From Candolleomyces eurysporus (taxonomy: Eukaryota > Basidiomycota > Agaricomycetes > Agaricales > Psathyrellaceae): a DNA stretch of 64,000 bases. Under the pieces are notes generated by a model. The model did not search any database. It saw only the letters and a program-made list of their open reading frames with translations, and was not told the origin of the DNA. The position numbers and the translations under genes were made by a program. The stretch lies in the NCBI GenBank assembly GCA_027579435.1, contig JANBPK010000737.1, forward strand, positions 124,001 to 188,000, given 5' to 3'. Each line of letters starts with the position of its first letter. Positions within the stretch are counted from its first letter, which is position 1. Shown here piece after piece: positions 23,777-35,014 of this stretch.

Positions 23777-24559
23777 TTAGCTGAATTTAGGCAGTTCAAC
23801 CGTTTCGAACTGGGTAATTTCTCCAAGCCGTTTCTCCATGGTATCCGCCACCTTCTCTGCATGCTCCAAGCAATGCTTCGGCAATTGCTGAAGCTGCCCT
23901 TTGAGGAGGTCGTCCATGGTACGTCTGCGGTCTATCGAGTGTTGGTGCCGACGATTCAGACCCAGTCGGTGCCTATTAAAACCAGAGTCGCAGTTAGCCA
24001 ACTAGTCGACATCAGAGAGAGCGGAGGAGGGAGATTTCTCGCTTCAGGATGCGTGCGTACTAATAGGTTTATCGTAAGGACGCTGCACTCCGGGTGCTGA
24101 GGACTCCGTATGAAGGACTTCCCATGAGCACGTTGCGCTTGGGTCGCTGGAGCTATATCTACGAGCATGTGTTGACCGTCAGTGTCAATTTATTCAAGTT
24201 TATACGAGCTCCGCTGTTGGCTGTTAGGTGACTTGAAGGACTCGCTTGACCACTCATTTCGAGGTGTAGGCCCTCGCTGTCCAGTTTCAAGCACCGGTTT
24301 TGGTCGTATTCAAGGGGATTGTTCGGGTTCGCCCGTATGTATCAAGCCGCCAGGTTCCGTGAGCAAATCGTAATCCCGGGCTCAACACAGCGAGTAGCGA
24401 CAGAAACGACGAGGTGCCAGGGTCTTGTTTGGTGAATCTAGATGGGAGGCTGGAAAATACATCGGAGATCGCCCGTTGGCAATGATGGGCGATGGGTAGG
24501 GAGTAGGTCGAGAGAGCTGGGAGGAGACAGAGTAGAAGGAAGCGACAGAGGCGTCTCAT
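23777..24559 (-). CDS. Possible small secreted or helical protein (unresolved exons)
   Basis: I do not recognise this gene. On minus, an ATG at 24559 opens with a signal-peptide-like MRRLCRFLLLCLLPALSTYS, a basic n-region followed by a Leu-rich core, and stays open to 24287. About 400 bases downstream a second frame ending at 23777 reads DDLLKGQLQQLPKHCLEHAE and continues as a charged amphipathic helix. A plausible acceptor (TTTTAATAG) precedes that segment. I could not join the two in phase, so they may be separate small genes or chance frames. Confidence 0.25.
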
Positions 24560-24830
24560 ACTATTCAGAACTTGAGATATCCCTAATTTGATTCTCTGTA
24601 AAGTGACGCGTGGATGCTCAGGGGCCCAGAGTAGCCTTGTAATTGGAGAAGGGCACTTGATTTTGTCAATACATGGAGCTATGGGGTATTATTTACATGC
24701 AAGGCTTCTTAGGCTCGCTGAATCACATTCCTTGGCTAGTGCCAGTAAATCGTTTAACTAGAGAATCCACTTCGGTGTTTAGCCAGAGCCCACTGCTCGC
24801 TAGAGGTTAAGGGATCCGTAAAATCCATTT

Positions 24831-25845
24831 TCAGTGAAACAACGCTATGGAGTGTGGGGTTATATTCCTGACCTGGTCTAGACGTTGTCTTCGGCCTTGG
24901 ATTACTGCTTCAGCTTGAGCCCAGAAATCGTTCTCCGGGTCATCACTTATCCCGGCCCAATCCTCCAGTAAATCGCTACCGTCGCGATGAATTGCCAAAG
25001 GGTCTGAAGGTTTAGCATGCATGCAGCCGTTGATTACGCGCATGTCAGCTTCCCCTTCCCCAATGGCTTTGATATCACCAAAGCTGATGTGCGAATCGGA
25101 GAAGAATTCTTCATCGCACCAGATTATAAGGATGCAGAGCCCTGACGCACACAGGCACAAGACGTCTCTCACCAATTGCATGAGACCTCTCTCCGGACGA
25201 TAGCGGAGGTCAAGGGAAAAGTGCGTCAGGCACTTCAGTTGGGAAAGGCTTCCCCCTTGCTTCCAATCGTCTTCGTCAAAACACGCAAGGTCCAGGTGGG
25301 TGACGTTTTGGAAGATGGGGTAGTGGAAGATGTATTGTCCTTTTGCGACTATTTCTCCAAAGACGGATATCCCAGTTGGGTTAAGCAAGGGTTCAGTAGA
25401 GCTGAAAATCTTTTGCACGCTGGGACTGGTGATATTATCCCAGATCACAAGAGTTCGGACCCCACGACACATTTTAAGAGCGGATGCGATCTCGCTACTG
25501 ATGTTGATGCTGGCAAGGACGAACATCTTGATATGTGTTGCGAAGAACTGTGGGGATTTGGTGGTCTCTGGGTCAAGCAATGTGCGACAGAAAAGCTTCG
25601 CAATGGCGGTGCGTCTTAGTATGACCCTGAAGTAGATTTTGGGCTCCACCCTATAGTATTGCTGTCCGTTAAGTTCTCTGATCCTGCAGTGCAGCACGCA
25701 ATGCGACAACTTACCAAAGCTGCACTCTCTTTGATACGAGTGCGCAACGCGGACCGTCCCCGTTCTCTCCTGCAAGCTCAAAGACTGTACGTCCGATGTC
25801 TTCAGGTAGGTCGGCGAACCGATCAAAACTGGAGAGAACGTTCAT
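24831..25845 (-). CDS. F-box-like array protein, unit 1
   Basis: First (3'-most) of six tandem copies. Two exons (25845-25715, 25650-24831) joined across a 64-nt intron give 316 residues. The N-terminal F-box-like segment DLPEDIGRTVFELAGENGDG is followed by CALVSKRVQLWVEPKIYFRV, then a leucine-rich-like region: FFATHIKMFVL, then VTHLDLACFDEDDW, then LKCLTHFSLDLRYRPERG. The tail reads DPENDFWAQAEAVIQGRRQR. Such Agaricomycete families are presumed ubiquitin-ligase adaptors; that role is inferred from the motif. ATG 25845 aligns with an ATG conserved in all six copies, although similarity continues about 25 codons upstream, where this copy has GTG instead of ATG. The frame is intact. Confidence 0.8.
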
Positions 25846-26494
25846 GGGATCGACGAAGTGCAAAGACGAAGTGCGCAAAAGGCTTTCAAGACCATTCGCC
25901 TTGGGCGATACCAGCCGGATCACGATCCCACGATAATCAGCGCCCGGCTGGGATATGTACCTCCATGTCCGATTGCGCCTCTTCTTCCACAAATAAATTT
26001 CGCAACTTCAGTTCACGAACGCCTCGGTTTTTAATATCGCCGTCAACATGCAGTCAAATTTTATACCACTGACCGCGCGTAGTTATGAGAATAAAGTCGA
26101 ACCTCTTCGTGAAGGTTTGGAGTCAACAAAGATGTGCCGCGGCCACGGAGTACGGATCGGGCATGTGGACTCTGGCAGAGGATAGGAAGAGATGGGTGTT
26201 GCAGAGAACGACTCTAAGTACTATTTAGAATTGGAGACAGAGTGTAACGTAATTTTCCTGTCAAGTGAAGTGCTCAGGAGCCCAGGGTGGCGGTTGAATC
26301 AACGAAGGACGTTGGCTTTGTCGATACATGCAGTTATTTTAGTACATCTCGTGAATCCTACTCCTTGACTAAGTACCACTAAATCTTTGAATTGAAGGAT
26401 CTCCACTTCAATGTTTAGTTAGACTTCACTGCAAGCTAGAGGTTACGAAAACGTAGAATGCACTGTCAGTTAAACGATACTATGGAACGAGAGG
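25846..26494. repeat. Array spacer 1-2 with conserved promoter-like sequence
   Basis: About 650 bases between units 1 and 2. Around 26043-26160 it carries sequence shared with the other spacers: a GTCAACATGCAGTCA word, TTTATACCACTGACCGCG and GGCCACGGAGTACGGATC. This region lies 200-300 bases 5' of the unit 1 ATG, as expected for a duplicated promoter. Confidence 0.5.
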
Positions 26495-27486
26495 TTATAA
26501 ATTAATCCCGACCTGTTCCAGACGCTGTCTTCGGCCCTGGAGTACTGCTTCAGCCTGAGTCCAGAAATTGTTCTCCGGGTCAACACTTGTCCCAGCCCAA
26601 TCTTCCACTATATCGTGGCCATCGCGATAGATCCCCAATTCGTCTGGCAGAGGTCTACCATCTATGCAACCATTGATTGCACGAATATCAACTTCTCCCT
26701 CCCAAATAGCTTTGATATCACCAAAGCTCCTGTGAGAATCGTAGAAGTACTCTTCGTCGCACCAGATTATAAAGATGCGGAGCTCTGATGCACACAGGCA
26801 CAAGACTTCTGTCACCATTTGCACGAGACTGTGCGGACCATAGCGAAGGTCAAGGGAAAGGTGTGTCAGACACTTGAGTTGGGAAACATTTCCCCATTCC
26901 TTCCAATCGTCCTCGTGGAAACATGCAAAGTCGAGGTGGGTGACGTTTTGGAAGATTGGATTGTGGAAGGTGCATTGTTCTTCGGCAATAATTTCTCCAA
27001 AGATGGATATGCCAGTTGGCTTTAGCAAGAATGCAGTGGAGCTGAAAATATCCTTCGCGATATGATTGCTCTCATTGTCCCAGATCNACAAGGGTTTGAA
27101 CCCCTCGACACTTTTTCAGGGCGGCTGCGATCTCGTTACTGAGGCTGATGGTGGTAAGGACAAATATCTTGATATGTGTTGCGAAGAATTCTGGAAGTTT
27201 GCTGGTCTCTGGATCAAGCAATGTGCGACAGAAGAGGTCCGCAATGGCTACGCGTCTTAGCACGACCCTGTGGTAGATTTTGGGCTCCACCCTACAGTTT
27301 GCCCGTCTGTTTAGTTCTATGATCTGGCAATGCACCACGCAACGCAACAGCTTACCAAAACTGCACTCTCTTTGATACGAGTGCGCAACGCGGACCGTCC
27401 CCATTCTCTGCTGCGAGCTCGAAGATTGTACGACCGATATCTTCAGGTAGGTTCGAGAACCGATGAGAAGTGAAGTGAGTGTTCAT
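26495..27486 (-). CDS. F-box-like array protein, unit 2
   Basis: Two exons (27486-27356, 27291-26495). A single N at 27087 splits the frame inside the LVIWDN motif that other units keep; treating it as surplus gives 308 residues with no other defect. The N-terminal motif is NLPEDIGRTIFELAAENGDG. The C-terminal part follows the family, including VTHLDFACFHEDDWKEWGN and DPENNFWTQAEAVLQGRRQR. It ends GINLstop, shorter than its neighbours. Closest in layout to unit 1; same strand, stop-to-stop spacing about 1.66 kb. Confidence 0.75.
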
Positions 27487-28122
27487 GGGATTGGAGAAGT
27501 GCAAAGATGAAGCACGCAAAGGTCTTTCAAGAGAAGGTGAAAGCAGCCGCATCATCCCACGATTTGAATTGGCGCCCAGTCGCCCTCAAAACTAGGGATA
27601 CGTGCCTCCACGTCTGCTGGCCTCGAAACTAGGAATATGTGCCTCCATGTCCAATTGCGCTTCTTCTTCCACAAATGATTCTTCAGAAATTCAGTTAAAA
27701 AATGCCTCGGCTTTCCATGTCACCGTCAACGCACACTCAACTTTTATAGCACTAACCGCGTGTTCTCTGTGACATGGGTTTGGAGTCAACTAAAGTATGT
27801 GCCAGCCACGGAGTATAGATCAGGCATATAGAATGTGGTAGTGAGAGGATAGGAACAGACAGAGGGGTCTCAGTGAGAGCAACTTTAAGTACTATTGGGA
27901 ATTCGAGACGGAGTGTACAATCCCCAACGTCATTTCCGTGTTGTGTGAAGTGAGGTGCTCAGAGAGCCCAGAATGGCCGTTAAATCAAGGAAGGGCGTTG
28001 ATTCTGTCAAAACGTGGAGTTATTCAGTAAATCTCGTAAATCTTTGAATTGAAGGATCTACATTTCGATGTTCAGCCAGAGCTCACTGCAAGCTAGAGTC
28101 ACAAGATACGTAGAATGTGGTG
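27487..28122. repeat. Array spacer 2-3 with internal short duplication
   Basis: About 640 bases. A segment near 27580-27650 appears twice in a row in diverged form (CGAAACTAGGAATATGTGCC beside AAAACTAGGGATACGTGCC), a small duplication within the unit. The family promoter word TTTTATAGCACTAACCGCG is at about 27740. Confidence 0.5.
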
Positions 28123-29134
28123 TCAGTGAGCCAACCCTGAGATGCATGAGCATATACTCCTGACCTGTTCCAGACGTTGTCTTCGGCCTTGGACTACTGC
28201 TTCAGCTTGAGCCCAGAAATCATTCTCCGGGTCAACACTTGTCCCAGCCCAATCTTTAAGCATATCGCCACCATCAATCGCCAAAAGCTCCGCCGGTCCA
28301 CCATACATGCAGCCGGTGATTGCACGCATGTCAACTTCCCCTTCCCAAATAGCTTTGACATCGCCAAAGCTGATGTGCGATTCGAAGAAGTGATCTCCAT
28401 AGCACCAGATTATGAAGATGCGGAGCTCTGAAGCACACAGACACAGGGCTTCTCTTGCCATTCGGGCGGGACCACTCGAACGATAGCGAAGGTCAAGGGA
28501 AAAGTGCGTCAGACACTTCAGTTGGGACAGATTCTTTCCCCATCGCCTCAAATCGTCCTCGTCGAAACAGGCAATGTCCAGGTGGGTGACTTTTTGGAAT
28601 ATTGGGTGGTGGAAGATACCGTCTTGTCCTTCAGCGATCATTCGTCCACAGATCGATATCCCAGTTGGGCTCAGCAAGAGTAGGGATTCAGTGGAGCTAA
28701 AAATCTCTTGCATCTTTCTACTAAGATCCCAGATGAGAAGAGTTCGAACTCCACGACATTTTTTCAGGGCGGCTGTGATCTCGTCATTGACGCTGATGTC
28801 GGCAAGGATGAATACTTTGATATGTGTTGCAAAGAATTCTGGAGGTTTGTGGGTTTCTGGATCAAGCAATGTGCGACAGAAGAGGTCCGCAACAGCTATG
28901 CGTCTTAGTATGACCCTGTGGTAGATTTTGGGCTCCACCCTATAATTTTGTCGTCTGTTAAGCTCTATGATCCTGCAATGCACCACGCAATGCAGCAGCT
29001 TACCAAGACTGCACTCTCTTTGATACGAGTGCACAACGCGGACCGTCCCCATTCTCCGCTGCAAGCTCGAAGACTGTACGTCCGATGTCTTCAGGTAGAT
29101 CAGAGAACCGATCATAATTGGAGAGAACGTTCAT
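28123..29134 (-). CDS. F-box-like array protein, unit 3
   Basis: Two exons (29134-29004, 28939-28123), 315 residues, intact. The start is MNVLSNYDRFSDLPEDIGRT. The body carries FFATHIKVFILADIS, then LLIWDLSRKMQEIFSSTESL, then the repeat-like VTHLDIACFDEDDLRRWG and SELRIFIIWCYGDHFFESH. The tail is DPENDFWAQAEAVVQGRRQR. Most substitutions relative to the other units fall in the middle, between the F-box-like start and the tail. Confidence 0.8.
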
Positions 29135-29733
29135 GGGATCGACAAAGTGCAAAGACAAAGTGCGCAAAGGGCTTTCAAGAGCCTTGGACGATAGGGACCG
29201 GATCATCCCACGATAATTGGCGCAACCTCAATCAAGCCTCGTTGTCCAATTGCGCCTCAAATATTCGGAATCTTTATCAAAGTATGCAGATAAGAAAGCA
29301 GTTACTTGAACTTGGTCAATAAAGAGAAGAGAGATGAAGCGACAAGCAGAAGAGACGTTATGCATATATCGATTTGAACCAAACAAAGAAGCGAATCAAT
29401 CCTTCGCTCACCCCACCGATTTTCGCTTTTGCATCGTCCGAGTCCTAAGAACCTAAAACCTCTTGTTCTTGGACCAAACTGCGACCAAATACTATTGAGA
29501 ACTTGAGACGGGGACAATCCCCAACCTGATTTTTCCTTTCAAGTGAGATGCTCAGGAGCCAGAGTGGCCATTGAATCAGCAAAGGGCGCTTGGATTTGTC
29601 TTTAAGTAGATCGAGTCGTGGATCGTATTCTTGACTAAGTACCAGTAAGTCCTGGAATTGAAGAGTCTCTACTTTGATGTTCAGTGAGAGCTCACACTGC
29701 AAGCTAGAGGTCACAAGAATGTTAGACACACTG
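29135..29733. repeat. Array spacer 3-4 with shared upstream module
   Basis: About 600 bases. The stretch at about 29325-29480 is conserved with 31145-31330 and 33105-33270, recognisable by CGACAAGCAGAAGAGACG, the AAGCGAATCAA word, CCGATTTTCGCTTTTGCATC and CCAAACTGC. Each lies 200-400 bases 5' of an array gene, so it is a promoter-distal module copied with the gene. Confidence 0.55.
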
Positions 29734-30730
29734 TCAGCCAAAGAATACTATGGGGTGAGAGATTACACTCCTGACCTTTTCCAGACGTTGTCTTCGGCCT
29801 TGGACTACTGCTTCAGCTTGAGCCCAGAAATCATTCTCCGGGTCAACACTTGTCCCGGCCCAATCTTTAACCATATCGTCACTATCACGATAAATCGCCA
29901 AACGATCCTCAGGTCCATCCTGCATGCAACCGGTAATTGCACGCATGTCAACTTCCCCCTCCCATATAGCTTTGACATCATCAAAGTTGGTGTGAAATTC
30001 ATGGAAGTAATGTTGATAACACCAGATTATAAGGATGCGGAGCTCTGGAGCACACAGACACAGGGCTTCTCTTGCCATTTGCGCGGGACTGGTCGAATGA
30101 TAGCAAAGTTCAAGGGAAAGGTGCGTCAGACACTTCAGTTGGGACAGATTCCCTCCCCATAGCCTAAAATCATCCTCATCGGTAAAGGAAAGGTCCAGGT
30201 GGGTGACGTTTCGGAATATCGGGTGGTGGAAGATACCGTCTTGTCCTCCAGCGATTACTCGTCCGGATGCACAGATCGATACCCCAGTTGGGTTCAGCGA
30301 GAGCAAGGATTCGGTGGAGCTGAAAATCTCTTGCGTCTTTAGACCGGGTTCCCAGATGAGAAGAGTTCTAACCCCACAACACTTTTCCAGGACAGCTGCA
30401 ATCTTGTGATTGACTTTGATGTCGGCAAGGATGAGTACCTTGATATGGGTTGCGAAGAATTCTGGAGGTTTGCTGGTCTCTGGATCAAGCAATGTGCGAA
30501 AAAAAAAGGCTCGCAACGGTTCGGCGTTCCAGCATGACCCTGTAGTAGATTTTAGGCTCCACCCTATAGTTTGCTCATCCGTTAGTTTCTATTGCACCAT
30601 GCAAGACGATAGCTCACCAATACTGCACTCTCTTTGAGACGAGTGCGCAATGCGGACCGTCCCCATTCTCTGCTGCGAGCTCGAAGACTGTGCGTCCGAT
30701 GTCTTCAGGTAGGTCCGGAAGGCCGTTCAT
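29734..30730 (-). pseudogene. F-box-like array copy, unit 4, homopolymer frameshift
   Basis: Two exons (30730-30618, 30563-29734). Exon 1 is 18 bases shorter than its siblings, reading MNGLPDLPEDIGRTVFELAA. At about 30499-30507 a run of nine A (T9 on the coding strand) replaces the sequence coding DLFCRTLL; eight would restore the frame, nine throws it out and gives an early stop. Beyond it the frame is fully open to 29734, including DPENDFWAQAEAVVQGRRQR. The array frame is otherwise well preserved, so a sequencing error in the homopolymer is as likely as a true recent mutation. Confidence 0.65.
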
Positions 30731-31717
30731 GGGATCGACAAAGTGCAAAGACAAAGTGCGCAAAAGGCTTCCAAGAGCGATAGCAGCCAGATCATCCCAC
30801 GATGATCGGCGCCCAGTCGCTCTCAGATCTAGGCTCATTGTCCAATTGTGCCTAACACGTTGGTTCGACTGTCACTGTCAACGTGCAGTCAGCCTTTCTA
30901 CCACTGACTGCGCGCCGTAGTACTGAAAATAAAGTCAAACCCTCTCTGTGAAATAGTTTTGCGGTCAAATATAAATATGCACTGGTCACGGAGTGTACAT
31001 GAGGCTTCAGGCCTCAGAAGAAGAACGAGGAGTCGATATTCTTCACGAATTCTGGTAGTAGACTTGGCAGTCAGATTCGGACATTGAGAATCTATACCAA
31101 GGTACGCAGATAGTAAAGCAATCACTCGACGCTAGTCAATAACAAGGAGAGAACGGAAGTGACAAGCAGAAGAGAGGTTATACATATATCGATTTAAACC
31201 AAAGAAGAAAGCGAATCAAACCTTTGGTCCCACCGACTTTTGCTTTTGCATCTTTTGCTTTTGCATCGTCCGAGTCCGAAGAACCCAAGGCCTTTCTGTG
31301 TTTTCTCGTATCTTAGACCAAACTGCAGTCAACCCAAACCAAGCAGAGCGATTCTTGTCAGGAGAAACNAAAAAAACACCAAGGATTTGCCTGCCGGGTC
31401 TGGACGAGAGATCGGAGGGTATGCCGAAGAAGTTCATTGGCATGATGAACGCTGGTAGTGAGATGACAGAAAGGGGCAGGGGTGTCGACACGGGGTGGGG
31501 ATAATCCCCAACCCGATTTTCCTGCCAAGCGAAGTGAAGTATTAATGAGCCCAGAGTGGCCGTTGAATCAGCAAAGGGCGATTAAATTTGTAAATAAACT
31601 TCAGTACATCTCGTGGATCGTAGTCCTCCGTAAATCTTTGAATTGAAGGATCTCCAATTCAGTATTCAGTCAGAGCTCGCTCCACGCTAGAGGTGATGAG
31701 ATACATAGAATGTACTG
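30731..31717. repeat. Array spacer 4-5
   Basis: About 990 bases. It contains the promoter-like words near 30885-30990, the shared module at about 31145-31330 with a 15-base tandem duplication (CTTTTGCATCTTTTG), and a segment at 31335-31440 that is also found at 33570-33670. The latter pair share TTTGCCTGCC and a GGTCT.GA.GAGA block. Confidence 0.5.
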
Positions 31718-32726
31718 TCAGCCAAACAATACTATGGAGCGAGGGGTTATACTCCTGACCTGTTCCAGACGTTGTCTTCTGGCTTGGACTACCGCTTCAG
31801 CTTGAGCCCAGAAATTGTTCTCTGGGTCAACACTTGTCCCAGCCCAATCCTCAAGTATATCGGTATCCTGGCGATCGATTGCCACAGGTTCAGGAGGACT
31901 CCCATACATGCAACCGGTGATTGCACGCATGTCAACTTCCCCATCCCAAATAGCTTTGATATCACCATAGCTGGTGTGCGATTTGACGAAGTGACCTCGA
32001 TAACACCAGATTATAAGGATGCGGAGCTCTGAAGCACACAGGCGCAGCGCTTCTCTCGCCATTCGCGCAGGACTACTCGAATGATAGCGAAGGTCAAGGG
32101 AAAAGTGTGTCAGAAACCTCAGCTGGGAAAGACTTCTCGCTTGCTTCAAATCGTCATCGTCGAAATATGTAAGGTCCAGGTGGGTAACGTTTTGGAAGAT
32201 TGAGGAACGGAAGATATCGTCTCGTACGTCGGCGACCGTTCGTCCACAGATGGATATCCCGGTTGGGCTCACCGAGGGTTCGGTGGGGTTGAAGATATCT
32301 TGCATGTCGCTACTATTATCCCAGATCAGAAGATTCTGAAGGCTACGACACATTTTCAGGGCGTTTGCGATCTCTTTACTGAAGTTGATGTAGGCAACGA
32401 CGAATATCTTGATATGTGTTGCGAAGAACTCTGGAGGTTTGCTGGTCTCTGGATCGAGCAATGTGCGACAGAAAAGGTCCGCAACGGTTTCGTTTTGTAG
32501 CAAGACCCTGTAGTAGATTTTGGGCTCAACCCTATAGTTTGCTCATACGTTAAGTTCTAGAATCCAACATTGCACCCTGCAATTCAGCAGCTCACCACAA
32601 CTGCACTCTCCTTGATACGAGCACACAACGCGGACCGTCCCCATTCTCTACTGCAAACTCGAAGACTGTACGTCCGATGTCTTCAGGTAGGTCGGCGAAC
32701 CGATCAAAGTTGGAGTGAACGTCCAT
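31718..32726 (-). CDS. F-box-like array protein, unit 5
   Basis: Two exons (32726-32596, 32531-31718), 314 residues, intact. It starts MDVHSNFDRFADLPEDIGRT with the variant VFEFAVENGDG. The body shows FFATHIKIFVVAYINF, then LLIWDNSSDMQDIFNPTEPS, then VTHLDLTYFDDDDLKQARS, and the tail DPENNFWAQAEAVVQARRQR. The intron donor is GTGAGC, as in units 4 and 6, against GTAAG in units 1-3, splitting the array into two subgroups. Confidence 0.8.
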
Positions 32727-34021
32727 AGGACCGACGAAGTGCAAAAACGAAGTGCGCAAACCGCTTTCAACTGAATCAACAGCTTTGGACGATAGCAGAC
32801 GGATCATCCCACGATAATTAGCCCCGATTGCCCCCAGAATTACTAGGGAGATGTGTCCCCGATTGCGCCTCTTGTTCCACAAACTATCTTTCACAAACTC
32901 GGGTAGCGGACCTAGTTTTGGGGTCAACTAAAATATGCGCCAGCCATGGAGCAAGCATCGGACTTCGGGCTTCGGGACGACGATAAGGAGCTAATCCTCT
33001 TCACGAAGTCAACGGCGGACATGGCAGTCAGATTCGAACACGGAGAATCCATACCAAATAGGGTAGGCAGATAGGATAGCGGTCACTTGAACGTATTAAA
33101 TAACGAAGAAACAGAGGGAGCGGCAAGCAGAAGAGACGCCATACATAAATTGATCTTTACCAAAAAAGCGAATCAATCTTCGGTCCCTCCGACTTTCGCT
33201 TGTACATCAAATTATTCCGAGTCTGAGGAACCCAAGCCCTTTATTTCTTGAGCCAAATTGCAGTCAGTCCGAGAGATAGGAATATAGATCCATCCCTATG
33301 ATGAATCTGCACAAACCTGGACTCCCAACCCCAATGTCATAGAAACTAGGTTTACTCTGTGACTTGGGAGGGACAGGATCACGTTCGACTGAGCAGACGG
33401 ATGAGGGCCCGCATGAGCAACGCATTCTCTTCCTGGTGCTCGTCCAGATCGAATTTGTCATCCAGTCTTATGTACCATTCTCCCCCGTTTGCTGGGAGAT
33501 AGCATAGCTGTAGCGGATGTCAAGTTAACCGCGAGCAAATTATCATTTTAGTAGAGAAATCTGCACTTGCCCTAATCAAGCGAAGCGATTCGCGTCAGGA
33601 GGAACAACGAGCAACCAGGGGTTTGCCTGCCAGGTCTCGATGAGAGTTTGGAGGATATATACTCACGTCGGGCTTGGAGAGAGTTCGTCGGTATGATGAG
33701 TAGTGGTAGTACCAAGAGGATAGGAAGAGACAGAGGTGTCTCCGGGAGAACGACTCCAAGTTCTATTCCGGACCTGAGACGGAGACAATCCCCAACGTGA
33801 TTTTTTCCTGCCAAGTGAAGTGAGGTGCTCCGCAGTCCAGCGTGCCCGTTGACACAGCGAAGGTCACTCGATTTCGTCAATACACGGAGTTATTCAGTAC
33901 ATCTCGTGAGTCGTATTCCTTGATTAAATACCAATAAATCTTTGAATTGAAGGATTTCCAATCCGGTGTTCAGCCAGAGCTCACTGCAAGCTAGAGGCCA
34001 CGAGATACGTGGAATGTACTG
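32727..34021. repeat. Array spacer 5-6, longest spacer
   Basis: About 1.3 kb. It holds the shared module at 33105-33270 and the second copy of the 31335-type segment at 33570-33670. Frames such as 33572-33880 (minus) are composed of this duplicated non-coding sequence and show no protein conservation. Confidence 0.5.
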
Positions 34022-35014
34022 TCAGTGAAACAATACTATGGAGCGAGAGGTTATACTCCTGACCTGTTCCAGACGTTGTTTTCGGCCTTGGATCGCTGCT
34101 TCAGCTTGAGCCCAGAAATTGTTCCCTGGGTCAACACTTGTCCCAGCCCAATCCTCAAGTCTATCGGTATATTGGCGATAGATCCCCAATGGCTCCGACA
34201 GCGGTCCACCGTACGTGCAAGCGGTGATTGCACGCATGTCAACTTCCCCTTCCCAAATAGCCTTGATATCGCCAAAGCAGATGTGCGATTCGAAGAAGTA
34301 ATCTTCAAAGCACCAGATGATAAGGATGCGGAGCTTTGAGGCACACAGGCGCAGGACTTCTCTCGCCATTCCCGCGGGACTACCCGAATTATAGTAAAGG
34401 CCAAGGGAAAAGTGCGTCAGACACTTCAGCTCGGAAAGATCCTTTACTTGCTTCAAATTGTCATCCTCGAAAAACGCAAGGTCCAGGTGGGTGACATTTC
34501 GAAAGATTGGGGAGTGGAAGGCATCGTCTCGTACTTCGGGGATCCAGATGGATATCCCAGTTGGGTTCAGCAAGGTGTCAGTGGAGCTGAAAATCTCTTG
34601 GATGCTGGTACTACTATCCCATATCACAAGAGTTTGAACCCCGAGGCACTTTTTCAGGGCGGCTACGATCTCTTCTCTGACGCTGAACTCGCCGGCGACG
34701 AATATTTTGACATGTGTGGCGAAGAATTCTGGAGGTTTGCTGGTCTCTGGGTTGAGCAATGTGCGACAAAAAAGTTTCGCAACGGCTGCGTGCTGCAGCA
34801 CGACCCTGTAGTAGATTTTGGGCTCAACCCTATAGTTTGCTCATCCGTTAAGTTCTATTGCACCATGCAAGACGATAGCTCACCAATACTGCACTCTCTT
34901 TGATACGAGTGCGCAACGCGGACCGTCTCCATTCTCTGCTGCGAGCTCAAAGACTGTGCGTCCGATGTCTTCAGGTAGGTCTGAGAACCGATCAAAACTA
35001 GAGAGACCGCTCAT
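34022..35014 (-). CDS. F-box-like array protein, unit 6
   Basis: Two exons (35014-34884, 34829-34022), 312 residues, intact. It starts MSGLSSFDRFSDLPEDIGRT. The body carries FFATHVKIFVAGEFSV, then LVIWDSSTSIQEIFSSTDTL, then VTHLDLAFFEDDNLKQVKD, and the tail DPGNNFWAQAEAAIQGRKQR. It is the 5'-most unit and the array ends here: the next gene to the right is the unrelated ARG3. A segment near 35200-35340 keeps weak similarity to the other promoters. Confidence 0.8.

Noticed and set aside
25021..25619. Plus-strand frames across the F-box-like array
   Set aside because: They recur in each unit only because the minus-strand genes are conserved; they are antisense shadows with no start or length in common.
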